Shown: positions 8,394-16,018 of the stretch, piece by piece | How positions within the stretch are numbered: position 1 is the stretch's first letter | Layout: each line of letters starts with the position of its first letter | DNA from: a virus | DNA: 37,955 bases | IMG/VR virus record: IMGVR_UViG_3300032288_002421 | Span: 1 to 37,955 of that record | Strand: one strand, 5' to 3' | Made by a program: the position numbers and the translations under genes | Notes under the pieces: generated by a model | Database searches by the model: none | Told to the model about the DNA's origin: nothing | Seen by the model: only the letters and a program-made list of their open reading frames with translations

Positions 8394-8705
8394 CTATTCC
8401 TTGTTTCCGGGCTTGATGTACGCGTTGCCGGCGGTCGATGCCTGCACCACCGACACGCGCCACGGGCGCCCTTCCGGCGGAACCTTGAAGAATTGCAGCG
8501 AGTTCGCCGGGACGTACTGCCCAATGATCGAGGTCGCCACCACCGACACGCCGACCACGACAAACGCCGCGGTCTCGCATGCCACCGCGACCATGTCGGG
8601 GCCAACCGGGTACGGCGCGGACTCAGCCGAGGTGCCGGTGTAGGCGAGTTTCTGCGCGGTAAATTGCGCATCACGCGCAGGGTTCAGGATGGGGGGCTGT
8701 GCCAT
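8394..8705 (-). CDS. Conserved-type small head-region protein, unknown function
   Basis: 103 residues between portal (stop and start almost touching: TGACATG) and scaffold. AGGAG lies 7 nt before the ATG. The protein has a hydrophobic beta-rich centre (MVAVACETAAFVVVGVSVVATSIIG) and otherwise small polar residues. The position suggests a head-assembly or minor capsid component. I do not recognise it. Confidence 0.6.
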   Translation of the reverse strand: MAQPPILNPARDAQFTAQKLAYTGTSAESAPYPVGPDMVAVACETAAFVVVGVSVVATSIIGQYVPANSLQFFKVPPEGRPWRVSVVQASTAGNAYIKPGNKE

Positions 8706-8706
8706 G

Positions 8707-10887
8707 TCAGGCTCCTAGTTGGGGAGGCATCGGTTGCGGGGGCTGCGGCATCTGCTGCATCTGCGGCGCGCCCATGGGCATCGGGGGCGGCATCATTCCG
8801 CCGCCGGATATGTCGGGCGAGGACAGCAGCGAGCGCACCTGCTGGTCCACCAGCGCCTGCACGGCCTCCGGCGACATCAACGGCGCTTCCACCTTGATGC
8901 GCTCGGTCTCGGCCTTGTAGGCGTCGATCTCGATCTTCATGCGCTCATACATGGACTTCGTGTCGTTCACCTTCGACATGATTTCCTGCATGGCCTGCTC
9001 GGCGGCCTGGTTCTGCGCCTGCAGCGCCTCGATCACATGCGTGGCCTGCGCCAGTTGCGTCTCGGTGTCCGGGCCTTCGTGGTCGTTCTGCAGCAGCTTC
9101 GGCGGGATGGTCTTTTTCAGGCGATCGGCCATTTCCTCAGAACCCGGCCAGTCCATGTTCTTCACCAGCAGGTCGCCGATCACGCCCCACAGTTGCGGGT
9201 TGGCTTGCGTGAGGCTGGCCATCGCCTCGACCGCCTCTTGGCGCTTGGTGGCGTACCCGGGGCCGACCGACACCGCCACGTCGTAGATGCCGACGGACGG
9301 GTTGTAGATTTTCTTGATCAGTTTGCCTTGCTCGTCCCGAATCTCGCGCACCGCTTCGGGCTGCTTCGGGTCGATGATGGCGGTGGACGCCTCGCCGTCC
9401 AGCCCGATAATCCGGGCCACGCGCTGGGTGTCGTAATACTTCGGGATCAGGTCAACGAGCTGGCGCGTGCTGTACCGGATGGCGCGGGCCAGGTTGTCCT
9501 GGTAGTGGAACGTGCCGGTGTCGGACTGCTTCTCACGCGCAAGGATGGCCCGTCCGCTGGTCTCGTTGGACTGCGCCCCGAGGCTGGGGTCGTACTGGCC
9601 GGTGGTGCCCTTGATGTCATCCGCGGCGCCCATCTTGGCGGCGATCAGGCCACCCTGCTGCAGCGGCGGGGCCATGCGCTGGGGAGCAGGAACAAGCGCC
9701 CCCTCCTCGGTCACCGGGTTGTATTGCAGGTAGGGATGGTTCTGGACGTTGGCGGTCTTCCAGTCCTGCTCAAACCCTTCGAACTGGCCGGCAGCGCCCA
9801 CAAACGGGGCTTTGGGCGCAAGGGCGAGCATTTCCGCTTCTTGGCTCACCCAATAGTTGTACATCCGCTGGGCGTCCTTGGCGTTGCGCACCAGACCGCT
9901 GATGTAAATCTGGCCGTCGATTTCAAACTCGTTGCCCACCACCCGTATCACGGGGATGTACTTGCCGGGCCAGTCGCCGCGCTGCAGGATTTCCGCGCCG
10001 GTCATCTTGCACCACTTCACCGACGGGATCGTGGTCTCGCGGGTGTCTTGGATCACGTCGGCCATCGCAATCCGCGCACGGCACTCGGGCGAGTCCTTGA
10101 ACGTCACCGCCCCGGACACGTGCAGGCACAGCGTTTTCTTGACCGTCTCGTAGTAGAAGTATTCCGCCACGCGCACGGTGTCGGAGGAGTACCAGTTCTG
10201 CCAGTTGTCGCCCGCGCCGCGCTCCACGCTGTCCACTGGGATGGCGTCCGGCCAGCGTTCCTTGAACTCGTCCTTGGGCACGTCCTCGCAGATCAGCACC
10301 CATTGCGCGTCCGCTCCGCACGGATCCTGCATCGCCGGGTCCATGTAGACGGCAAACGAGTTGCGGATGCGCCCGATCTTGAGGTCCTGCTCAAACGACA
10401 TCGGGTTGGTGTACTCGGCCAGAATCCGCCAGTAGCCCTCGCCGAACGTGACCTGGTTGTCGCAGGCGGTGTCGTAGGCGATGTCGGCGTCGGAGATGTA
10501 CTCGATGTGCCGGACGATGCCGTCCAGAATCTCGGCCACCTCGGGGTCGGCGTTGTCATCCACCGGGATGACCTTGCCGCTGGGCCGGTTCTTGCGCTGC
10601 TCGTTCGTGACCTGCAGCACGTGCTGCGGCAGCTTGTTGATGGTCAGGCACGGGCGGGCGTTGATGGACTGGCCCGAGACGCTGCCACGGGTGGCGATCA
10701 CATCCGCCGGCCACTGCCACTGGTTGTCCGGCGAGCCGGCGCGGAACCGCAGGTCGTCCAGCTCGTCGTTGCGGCTTTGCGACAACGCCGAAATGGCGAC
10801 CTGCATCCGCTTGCGGGCGGTTGCCAGCAGGTCGGCGTCATCCTTGGGCGCCGGTTGCGGCTTGACGGTGTCGTAGGTCTCAGCCAT
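8707..10887 (-). CDS. Portal protein, P22 gp1-like
   Basis: 726 residues from the ATG at 10887 (an in-frame ATG 9 nt upstream gives 729); P22 gp1 has 725. Recognisable features are the early helix LLATARKRMQVAISALSQSR, the NQWQWP segment, the LTINKLPQHVLQVTNEQRKN block, ..YDTACDNQVTFGEGYWRI.., and a long C-terminal helical barrel region ending in Met/Pro/Gln repeats. The dodecameric portal forms the DNA channel at one capsid vertex and binds terminase, then gp4. It follows terminase and precedes scaffold as in P22. The first codons overlap a 42-residue TTG-start gene by 8 nt. Confidence 0.93.
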   Translation of the reverse strand: MAETYDTVKPQPAPKDDADLLATARKRMQVAISALSQSRNDELDDLRFRAGSPDNQWQWPADVIATRGSVSGQSINARPCLTINKLPQHVLQVTNEQRKNRPSGKVIPVDDNADPEVAEILDGIVRHIEYISDADIAYDTACDNQVTFGEGYWRILAEYTNPMSFEQDLKIGRIRNSFAVYMDPAMQDPCGADAQWVLICEDVPKDEFKERWPDAIPVDSVERGAGDNWQNWYSSDTVRVAEYFYYETVKKTLCLHVSGAVTFKDSPECRARIAMADVIQDTRETTIPSVKWCKMTGAEILQRGDWPGKYIPVIRVVGNEFEIDGQIYISGLVRNAKDAQRMYNYWVSQEAEMLALAPKAPFVGAAGQFEGFEQDWKTANVQNHPYLQYNPVTEEGALVPAPQRMAPPLQQGGLIAAKMGAADDIKGTTGQYDPSLGAQSNETSGRAILAREKQSDTGTFHYQDNLARAIRYSTRQLVDLIPKYYDTQRVARIIGLDGEASTAIIDPKQPEAVREIRDEQGKLIKKIYNPSVGIYDVAVSVGPGYATKRQEAVEAMASLTQANPQLWGVIGDLLVKNMDWPGSEEMADRLKKTIPPKLLQNDHEGPDTETQLAQATHVIEALQAQNQAAEQAMQEIMSKVNDTKSMYERMKIEIDAYKAETERIKVEAPLMSPEAVQALVDQQVRSLLSSPDISGGGMMPPPMPMGAPQMQQMPQPPQPMPPQLGA

Positions 10888-11008
10888 GCCAGGCATCCAG
10901 TGCGCGGCGCACCGCGGCGGTCATGGGGTTCAGGCGCAGCGCGTCAAAGAATCCGACGGCCTGCAAGTGGGCGATGGCCTTGGCCAGCGTGGTGGGGGCT
11001 TTACGCAA
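10880..11008 (-). CDS. Small 42-residue protein between terminase and portal (TTG start)
   Basis: A TTG at 11008 overlaps the last codons of the upstream 69-residue gene. The frame runs 42 codons to a TGA that overlaps the portal start by 8 nt. The product begins LRKAPTTLAKAIAHLQAVGF and looks like one amphipathic helix pair with Lys/Arg and Ala/Leu. Without it the operon would have a 113-nt gap, unusual here, and both junctions overlap like those of its neighbours. Start codon and coding status are inferred; no homologue is recalled. Confidence 0.5.
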   Translation of the reverse strand: MRKAPTTLAKAIAHLQAVGFFDALRLNPMTAAVRRALDAWHG

Positions 11009-11210
11009 TGTCGCCGTCCCTCAGTTCTGCGATGGCAGCGGCCATCTGCGCATCGCGCACGTCGGCCCGGAACGCGTACAGGGCCCCGTCCAGTTCCACC
11101 GGCTTGACCATGCCGGCCGGAATGGACACCACCTCGCCGTCACCCATCAGCCAGGTCATCAGGTTGGAGGCGGGCGAGCCCACCAGCGGAACCATGCCGG
11201 CGGGGGTCAT
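11001..11210 (-). CDS. Small protein after terminase, unknown function
   Basis: 69 residues starting MTPAGMVPLVGSPASNLM. The ATG overlaps the terminase stop (ATGA), which fixes the start. The middle resembles a small beta barrel (VVSIPAGMVKPVELDGALYAF); the end is helical and acidic (DAQMAAAIAELRDGD). Probably translationally coupled to terminase. A packaging or head-assembly accessory role is a guess from position. Confidence 0.65.
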   Translation of the reverse strand: MTPAGMVPLVGSPASNLMTWLMGDGEVVSIPAGMVKPVELDGALYAFRADVRDAQMAAAIAELRDGDIA

Positions 11211-12550
11211 GCGCCCATCCATCCGGTTACGCCGCCGAGGTGACGCACCGGCACCCGATCCACCTTGGCGCGTACCTCCTTGACCATGCCGGGGAACAGT
11301 TCGGACATTGCCCACACGAACGCGTCGGCCCGGTTCGGGCTGCGCTGGCCGGTGTAGCCGGTGGTGGAAAACGCCTCCAACTCCTCCTCCAGTTGGGAGA
11401 AATGGCCGACCATGCGCACCTTGCCGGTTTCGCACAGGCTGGCGATCGGCTCGGCACGCACCACCTTGCCGCGGCTGGCCGTGACCAGCTTAACCGGGGT
11501 GCGCGGGCGGGCGGTCTGCAGCACCATGCGCACCATCTCGCCGCCGAAGTTCTTCTCGGCCACGATCAGGTCAGCGTTGTGGCGCTCGTAGGCGTTCGCC
11601 GCCACCCGGCCCCAGGTCGTGGGGCCACCCTTGCAGGTCAGGTCCTCCAGCATGTAGGCGTTGCCGTCGCTGCCCAGCGCCGCCACCACAATGCCGATCT
11701 CGTCATTGCCGGCGTTGTCCTCGTCGCCGGAGCCGGACGGGTCCACGGCCACCACCACGCGCTGGAAGTCCGGCAGGTCGATGTTCAGCGAGCGCCAGCG
11801 GTCCAGCGTCTCCATGGACCACAGGGCGTTTTCCGTCGCGCTGGCGAACTCGCCGTCAAGGAAGCGCCGGCGCATCGCAGCCGACATGCCCTCCAGCGAT
11901 CGCAGGTACTCGCTGGGCAGGTTTGCCTCGTTGTCGCGGGGGTTCATCTGCATGGACGCAAACTGGTCAGCAGGCAGGCCCTGGCGCGTGTCCGGGTCGC
12001 GGTGCTGCTTGAATAGCTGGTACGTCCAGTGCGCCTGCGAAGGCGGGTTGCAGTCGTACAGGGCCTTCAGGCGCAGCGGCACGTCCTTGCCGTCGCGCTT
12101 GTACGTCACCGCCTGCGCCAGGCGCGTCATGGCGAGGTTCCGCGAGGCGAACGGGATTTGGCTGCACTCGTTGAAAAACAGGGTGCTGTATTCCTGACCA
12201 AGGATTTTCTCGGTGCGCTCTTTGTCATCCAGCCCGCCGAACCAGATCTCGCTGCCGTTGGGCAGGCGGGCGTACCAGTCGGTTTTGTCGATGCCGTAGG
12301 TCACGCCCGGAAAGCAGCTATCCATGACCTTCGGGAACGTGTCCAGCACCACCGACGCCTTGACGTGGTTGAACCGGAAGCGCATCACGGCATGGCGGGA
12401 CTTGGCGGCTGCCAGCGCCCGCAGGACCACAGTGCGCACGTTGACGAACGTCTTGCCCGAGCGCGAGCCCCCGAAAAGCATGCAATGCATGGCCGGCCCG
12501 CCGATCAGTGCGGTGGCCTGCTGCTGGCGCGGGGTCAGCTCAAAGGACAC
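11207..12550 (-). CDS. Terminase large subunit (packaging ATPase and nuclease)
   Basis: 447 residues, GTG start inside the end of the small-subunit gene. Walker A is GGSRSGKT at residues 27-34. The Walker B region is LFFNECSQ at 124-131, with Asn in place of the usual Asp before the catalytic Glu. The RNase H-like nuclease domain has D270 (VVAVDPSGSG), E332 (LIVAEKNFGG) and D409 (PNRADAFVWA). It powers DNA translocation into the procapsid through the portal and cuts the concatemer. Arrangement and neighbours agree with P22-type headful packaging, though pac or cos type cannot be read directly. Confidence 0.95.
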   Translation of the reverse strand: MSFELTPRQQQATALIGGPAMHCMLFGGSRSGKTFVNVRTVVLRALAAAKSRHAVMRFRFNHVKASVVLDTFPKVMDSCFPGVTYGIDKTDWYARLPNGSEIWFGGLDDKERTEKILGQEYSTLFFNECSQIPFASRNLAMTRLAQAVTYKRDGKDVPLRLKALYDCNPPSQAHWTYQLFKQHRDPDTRQGLPADQFASMQMNPRDNEANLPSEYLRSLEGMSAAMRRRFLDGEFASATENALWSMETLDRWRSLNIDLPDFQRVVVAVDPSGSGDEDNAGNDEIGIVVAALGSDGNAYMLEDLTCKGGPTTWGRVAANAYERHNADLIVAEKNFGGEMVRMVLQTARPRTPVKLVTASRGKVVRAEPIASLCETGKVRMVGHFSQLEEELEAFSTTGYTGQRSPNRADAFVWAMSELFPGMVKEVRAKVDRVPVRHLGGVTGWMGA

Positions 12551-12851
12551 TGGCGTCCGTCGAGGAAAAGACGATCTTCAGCGGGTCACCGTTCGGGTCG
12601 GTGTGCGCTATCGACTGCAGGTTGGGCAGGATTTTGTCCAGCAGCGCCATGCTCACCTTGGCGCGTAGCGCCATCTTCGGGGCGTCCCACTGCGTGGTGT
12701 AGCCCTTGGCCTGGTTGCCGTCGATCACCGTCGAGGCGAGTACCTGGCCTTCCAGGGACAGCTTCTGCAGGAAATCGACATGCTTGACCGCGCTGATGCG
12801 GTCTCGGACCGCCTGCTGGGTTTTGCTTTTGTTGTAGCGCGTAGCCGCCAA
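12540..12851 (-). CDS. Probable terminase small subunit
   Basis: 103 residues from a TTG start at 12851 with GGAG 6 nt upstream. N-terminus basic and polar (ATRYNKSKTQQAVRDRISA), then helices (HVDFLQKLSLEG, MALRAKVSMALLDKILP), ending in LKIVFSSTDASVL. It overlaps the large subunit by 11 nt. Position directly before the large terminase, size and helical content fit a small terminase that recognises phage DNA. I see no clear diagnostic motif, so the call depends mainly on context. It is the first gene after an intrinsic terminator. Confidence 0.65.
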   Translation of the reverse strand: MAATRYNKSKTQQAVRDRISAVKHVDFLQKLSLEGQVLASTVIDGNQAKGYTTQWDAPKMALRAKVSMALLDKILPNLQSIAHTDPNGDPLKIVFSSTDASVL

Positions 12852-12863
12852 ACCCGTCTCCGC

Positions 12864-12892
12864 AAAAGAAAAGCCCGCCAGCGAGGCGGGCC
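12864..12892 (-). terminator. Intrinsic terminator between early and late leftward genes
   Basis: On the minus strand the sequence is GCCCGCC-TCGCT-GGCGGGC followed by TTTTCTTTT: a perfect 7-bp GC stem (12873-12879 with 12885-12891), 5-nt loop and U-rich tail. It would stop leftward transcripts arriving from 13007 and beyond, only 13 nt before the TTG of the terminase small gene. Confidence 0.85.
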
Positions 12893-12924
12893 AAAACCCT
12901 ACGAGGAGGAAGTCAGCGAGGCGG
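12879..12924. repeat. 11-bp direct repeat pair upstream of terminase
   Basis: CAGCGAGGCGG occurs at 12879-12889 and again at 12914-12924, 35 bp apart. The first copy overlaps the terminator stem. The second is non-coding. A duplicated site next to the small terminase gene could be a binding site, but the sequence shows only the repeat. Confidence 0.55.
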
Positions 12925-12977
12925 CCCGCACAAGGCCAACACTCAGGCGCGATGATGAACGGGCGGGGCTTAGTCTC

Positions 12978-12995
12978 CTATCGGAAAACCGATAG
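12978..12995. promoter_or_regulatory. Inverted repeat in the early-late intergenic gap
   Basis: CTATCGG-AAAA-CCGATAG is a perfect 7-bp inverted repeat with 4-nt loop, 12 nt after the last early gene. No U tract follows on the minus strand, so it is not a standard terminator. It could be an RNA hairpin protecting a 3' end, or a protein site. The 155-nt gap that holds it and the terminator is the only sizeable spacer in the leftward early region. Confidence 0.6.
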
Positions 12996-13006
12996 TTAGG
13001 TGACGG

Positions 13007-13351
13007 TCAGCGGTTGTGCTGCGGATATTGCGGGCCGATTAGCGCGTCAATCAGCCCCGCAGTCCAGTCGCACGTGCCTGGTTGAAACGCATTGGAGTAC
13101 AGGCATTGTTCGTACTGCCACGGCGACACGGCTTGGTACATCGCCATTTCTTGCACAAGACGATTGATTTTCGCTTGTTCCGCAATCTGTTCCGGCGGTG
13201 GCCTCGGGGCAAATGCTTGCCGCGCATCCTCTGCCATGCGCCGAATCTCGGTCAGCGCCTCGTCAGCCCGTTTGTTGATCAGCACGTCCACCCGCCGCCA
13301 ATCAGCGCGTTCCTCGGGGGCGTACAGCCACAGGATGTCGTCCTCGGTCAT
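13007..13351 (-). CDS. Unknown protein, last gene of the early leftward operon
   Basis: 114 residues. The N-terminus is acidic (MTEDDILWLYAPEERADW), followed by a long charged helix (KRADEALTEIRRMAEDARQ) and a C-terminal part with two Cys (EQCLYSN, GTCDWT). The ATG overlaps the upstream TGA (ATGA). No family recognised. Its position as the last gene before terminase is where lambdoid phages place a late regulator, but no DNA-binding or antiterminator motif is evident. Confidence 0.65.
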   Translation of the reverse strand: MTEDDILWLYAPEERADWRRVDVLINKRADEALTEIRRMAEDARQAFAPRPPPEQIAEQAKINRLVQEMAMYQAVSPWQYEQCLYSNAFQPGTCDWTAGLIDALIGPQYPQHNR

Positions 13352-13569
13352 CGCATGTCCTCCATGATTGACACCGCCACGCAGCAGTGTTGCGCGTGCA
13401 GGGCCTTCAGCGCCTGGCCGGTCGAGTGCCGCGGCTCGCTGCCCTGCTTCCAGCCTATCACCGTCGCCACCGAGCAGCCAAGGATTGCCGCGACTTGGGC
13501 GTGGCTGACCTGCGCCCGTTGCAGGTCGGTCAGCAGCCGGAACCAGTCCTCGCGGGGGTAGTCGGTCAA
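13348..13569 (-). CDS. Small helix-turn-helix protein
   Basis: 73 residues from a TTG start with GGGGGA 6 nt upstream. The segment AQVAAILGCSVATVIGWKQGSEPRHSTGQ (residues about 24-52) is a clear XRE-type helix-turn-helix, with recognition helix around SVATVIGWKQG. It is too short for any effector domain. Located near the end of the early operon, it could regulate late gene expression. That is a positional inference. Confidence 0.7.
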   Translation of the reverse strand: MTDYPREDWFRLLTDLQRAQVSHAQVAAILGCSVATVIGWKQGSEPRHSTGQALKALHAQHCCVAVSIMEDMR

Positions 13570-13571
13570 GC

Positions 13572-13781
13572 CTAGTCCCCCTTGGTAAACGCGACCATAT
13601 CGCGCCAGTCCGGCAGGTTGCCCTCCAGTTCGGCCATCACCCGCTGGATGCGCGACTCGATGGCGGCCTTGTCGGCGTGCAGCACGGCCAGCTCGGCGTA
13701 TAGCGCGGCGCGACGGGAGGCGACGGTATGCGCCTGCGTGGCCGGCAACTCCCCCATCTGCGGTTCGGACAGGTCAGCCAT
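13572..13781 (-). CDS. Small coiled-coil protein, unknown function
   Basis: 69 residues. Residues 20-55 form one charged helix (SRRAALYAELAVLHADKAA, IESRIQRVMAELEG) of coiled-coil character. It overlaps the upstream gene by 8 nt. No family known to me. Confidence 0.6.
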   Translation of the reverse strand: MADLSEPQMGELPATQAHTVASRRAALYAELAVLHADKAAIESRIQRVMAELEGNLPDWRDMVAFTKGD

Positions 13782-14148
13782 GGGTCACCCTCGCGTAGTG
13801 GTAGTGGCGGCGCTCGCCCCGGCGCCCGATGCGCCCGGACTTGAACAGGTACAGGACGCTGCGCCGGACAGCGGCCTCGGTCACCCCGCGGCGCAGGCTT
13901 TGCGCCAGGATGGTGGGGAAGTCCAGCCACGGCCGCTCGTCCAGCAGCGCGAGGATGGTGTTGGCGGCGTTGCCAAGGCTGCGCGGCTTCTTGGCGTACC
14001 GGGTGAGGTCCAGGCACACCATGTCGCCCTCCTCCACCCAGCGCGGGTCGGTGGGGGCCTCCTCGGGCTGCCAGGCGGAGACATCGGGCAGCGCCAGGCA
14101 GATCGGCGCGGCGGGCGTCCAGCAGATGGGCGATTGGGCGTGGTTCAT
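13774..14148 (-). CDS. Probable DNA-binding (winged-helix) protein
   Basis: 124 residues from the ATG at 14148, which overlaps the upstream stop by 4 nt. The C-terminal half carries a predicted winged helix: FPTILAQSLRRGVTEAAVRR followed by VLYLFKSGRIGRRGERRHYHY, with a strongly basic wing. The N-terminal half contains CLDLTRYAKK. A similar C-terminal plan occurs in the products at 14740-15069 and 15731-16018, so this operon holds several small winged-helix proteins. Role unknown. Confidence 0.6.
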   Translation of the reverse strand: MNHAQSPICWTPAAPICLALPDVSAWQPEEAPTDPRWVEEGDMVCLDLTRYAKKPRSLGNAANTILALLDERPWLDFPTILAQSLRRGVTEAAVRRSVLYLFKSGRIGRRGERRHYHYARVTHG

Positions 14149-14456
14149 GCCGCCCCCGTCTGCTTGCGTATCACGCGCTGGTTGAGCGCCAGCACGTCGG
14201 CCTCGCACGTCACCACCGCGTACCAGCCCTGCCAGCGCCCTGCGAACTTGACCTCGTCGGGAGTCAGCTTGCGGGCGCTCGGCGGCTTGGCTCCGTCCTT
14301 GACCTCGACGGCGATGGTCTCCTGGTGCTTGGCGGCGAGCAGGTCGGGGAAGCCATCCCCCAGCGCCGAGGTATCGGCCACGCTCCAGCCGAGGCGCTCG
14401 AACGCCGTCTGGATGGCGTTGTGGTTGGCGTCCTTGCGGGCGGCGCGGCGCTTCAT
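14145..14456 (-). CDS. PD-(D/E)XK nuclease, VRR-NUC/resolvase-like
   Basis: 103 residues. The catalytic pattern GDGFPDLL (Asp38) followed by IAVEVKDG (Glu51, Lys53) is the standard PD-(D/E)XK core, with a preceding conserved helix NAIQTAFERLGW. Size and layout match phage VRR-NUC-like or Holliday-junction-resolvase-like nucleases found in replication operons. It probably trims or resolves branched phage DNA before packaging. Coupled to both neighbours by ATGA overlaps. Confidence 0.78.
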   Translation of the reverse strand: MKRRAARKDANHNAIQTAFERLGWSVADTSALGDGFPDLLAAKHQETIAVEVKDGAKPPSARKLTPDEVKFAGRWQGWYAVVTCEADVLALNQRVIRKQTGAA

Positions 14457-14743
14457 TCGTTTATGGCCTTCAGCATTCCCACAATATCTTCGCGAGAAAA
14501 TCCTTCGTCGTTAAGGGATGAAATGGTCGCTCCGTACTCCTGCGCAAAGTGCGCATCAGCGCGATCAAATGGCCTCCATGCAAGTTCCCTCGCCTGCGGG
14601 TCATTCAAACATTTGTTGCCACCGCTTGCCCACATAGCGCAACCCATCACGCACGCATAATTCCCACAACGGTCAAAAAATCTGTGGCGCATTTGAACGG
14701 GAAACCGCTCCATTCCTTTCAGGATTGCGTCGGACAGTTTCAC
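14453..14743 (-). CDS. Small cysteine-containing protein, unknown function
   Basis: 96 residues from a GTG start overlapping the upstream TGA (GTGA), preceded by GGGAGGTGAC. It starts VKLSDAILKGMERFP. It includes RCGNYACVMGCAMW and GGNKCLND; four Cys within about 20 residues may bind metal or be structural. The C-terminal part is acidic and helical. Codon use looks less GC-rich than in adjacent genes. No family recognised. Confidence 0.65.
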   Translation of the reverse strand: MKLSDAILKGMERFPVQMRHRFFDRCGNYACVMGCAMWASGGNKCLNDPQARELAWRPFDRADAHFAQEYGATISSLNDEGFSREDIVGMLKAINE

Positions 14744-15069
14744 GTCACCTCCCCCGCCAACGCGTAGTACGCCCTGGCGCCCGGTTCCTTGGTACGCACG
14801 ATCAGCCCCTTCTGCACCAGCCGGCACAGCAGCACGTCCACGGCCACGCTGTCCATGCCGGTCATGCGGCGCACGATTTCGCCTCGGGTGAGTGCGCCCT
14901 CCTTCAGCACGGCCAGCAGCCTGTTGCGCACCGGAGCGGGCCGGGTCTTGTAGCGCGGCTGCTTGGGCTGGCGGCGATACATGGAGCGCGGCGGCTTGGC
15001 AGGCTGATCGGGCGCGGCAAAGGGCGAGCGTGCGGCCGGGTGCAGGTTCAGGGCTTGGGCGAGGTTCAT
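14740..15069 (-). CDS. Small winged-helix protein
   Basis: 109 residues from the ATG overlapping the HNH gene stop (ATGA). The first half is basic and Pro-rich (PKQPRYKTRPAPV). The second half is a winged helix: LLAVLKEGALTRGEIVRRM, SVAVDVLLCRLVQKGLIVR, ending in a Tyr-rich wing (RAYYALAG). Likely a DNA-binding regulator or replication accessory. Exact function unknown. Confidence 0.65.
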   Translation of the reverse strand: MNLAQALNLHPAARSPFAAPDQPAKPPRSMYRRQPKQPRYKTRPAPVRNRLLAVLKEGALTRGEIVRRMTGMDSVAVDVLLCRLVQKGLIVRTKEPGARAYYALAGEVT

Positions 15070-15734
15070 GCCTGCAATCTCCTTCCAGTCGCGTTTCGGT
15101 TGCCGTGGCGTGTCGCGTACTTCGGCGTGAGGATGGCGCGCTCGGCATCCCATCCAGCATCCAGGCGCTTGCCGAGAGCCGCGTGCGTCACTGCGCAACG
15201 GACATCCTCGCTCCACGCAACAATTGTCTTTTCCTCCCCAAACGCTCTGAGGAACGTGTTGGATCGCCGGTTCCTGGCCTGCTCGCGGGCGGTGGCCCAT
15301 CGCACATTCCCCGGCTCATACGGGCGGCTGTTATCGATTCGCTCGACGCTGTGCGCCCTCGACGGCGCGTGACCGATGTAAGCCAGGAACGCCTCAAACG
15401 AGGCCAGCCAATCCGGACACATGACAATCCCGCGCTCGCCGTAGTACTTGAAACTCTTGTGGCGCGGGTTGTAGCACCGCTGCTTGATGCCGTCCCATGC
15501 CTTGTATTCTTTTGTCCCCTTCATGCCGTGGGTTCGGTTTCGCTGGCTGGATCTTTCAGCGCCCAGACATCCGCAGGACAGCGATTTACCAATAACCAAC
15601 TCAGTGGCGCGAACCACCCTGCGCGTGCCGCAATCGCAAACGCAGTTGAAAGCACGCCCTTTGTTTAAGCTTTGGGCTTGCGAAATCACCAGCCATCGGC
15701 TGAATCGCATACCGTTTAGGTTGTGCGCTTTCAT
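15066..15734 (-). CDS. HNH homing-type endonuclease
   Basis: 222 residues. The N-terminal part has a CVCDCG ... SCGC zinc-binding pair (Cys 31, 33, 35, 54, 56). The nuclease core follows: YKAWDGIKQRCYNPRHKSF, YYGERGI, CPDWLASFEAF, then RIDNSRPYEPGNVRWAT (about 122-138), typical of phage HNH proteins with the ERIDN...NVRWAT block. Such genes are usually selfish elements that cut related genomes lacking them. This one is less GC-rich by eye than its neighbours but is joined to both by ATGA overlaps, so it is integrated into the coupled operon. Confidence 0.85.
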   Translation of the reverse strand: MKAHNLNGMRFSRWLVISQAQSLNKGRAFNCVCDCGTRRVVRATELVIGKSLSCGCLGAERSSQRNRTHGMKGTKEYKAWDGIKQRCYNPRHKSFKYYGERGIVMCPDWLASFEAFLAYIGHAPSRAHSVERIDNSRPYEPGNVRWATAREQARNRRSNTFLRAFGEEKTIVAWSEDVRCAVTHAALGKRLDAGWDAERAILTPKYATRHGNRNATGRRLQA

Positions 15735-16018
15735 TGGAACAGCACTCCTTGCGATGGCTTATAGACATCCACGACGCGAACTGTTTTCCCTGTGGTCGCG
15801 CATTTCGTATTTCCAACCTCGACCAACAAGCCAAGGTCAATTAATTCTGAAATTCGAGGCCGAACGGCGTTCATCTCCCCAAACCCCAGCCCCGCCATGA
15901 CCTGGCGATCCGTGGACGGCCCCTTGTTGGCGATGTAGCCCAACACACGCTCGGCACGGTCAGACAGCCGCAGGCGCTCGCTGTGGTAGGCGGCGAGGCT
16001 GTTGGCGTGGATGGTCAT
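15731..16018 (-). CDS. Small winged-helix protein
   Basis: 95 residues starting MTIHANSLAAYHSERLRLS; the ATG overlaps the upstream stop by 4 nt. A winged helix is evident: RAERVLGYIANKGPSTDRQ, AVRPRISELIDLGLLVEVG, followed by a wing that ends KTVRVVDVYKP. This resembles phage proteins that read out as MarR/LexA-like N-terminal folds. Probably DNA-binding, role unknown. Confidence 0.68.
   Translation of the reverse strand: MTIHANSLAAYHSERLRLSDRAERVLGYIANKGPSTDRQVMAGLGFGEMNAVRPRISELIDLGLLVEVGNTKCATTGKTVRVVDVYKPSQGVLFQ

Noticed and set aside
8719-11283. 854-codon open frame on the plus strand
   Set aside because: It lies opposite portal and the small genes before it, is rich in His/Arg/Gly/Leu with no domains, and is a by-product of GC-rich codon use in the real minus-strand genes.
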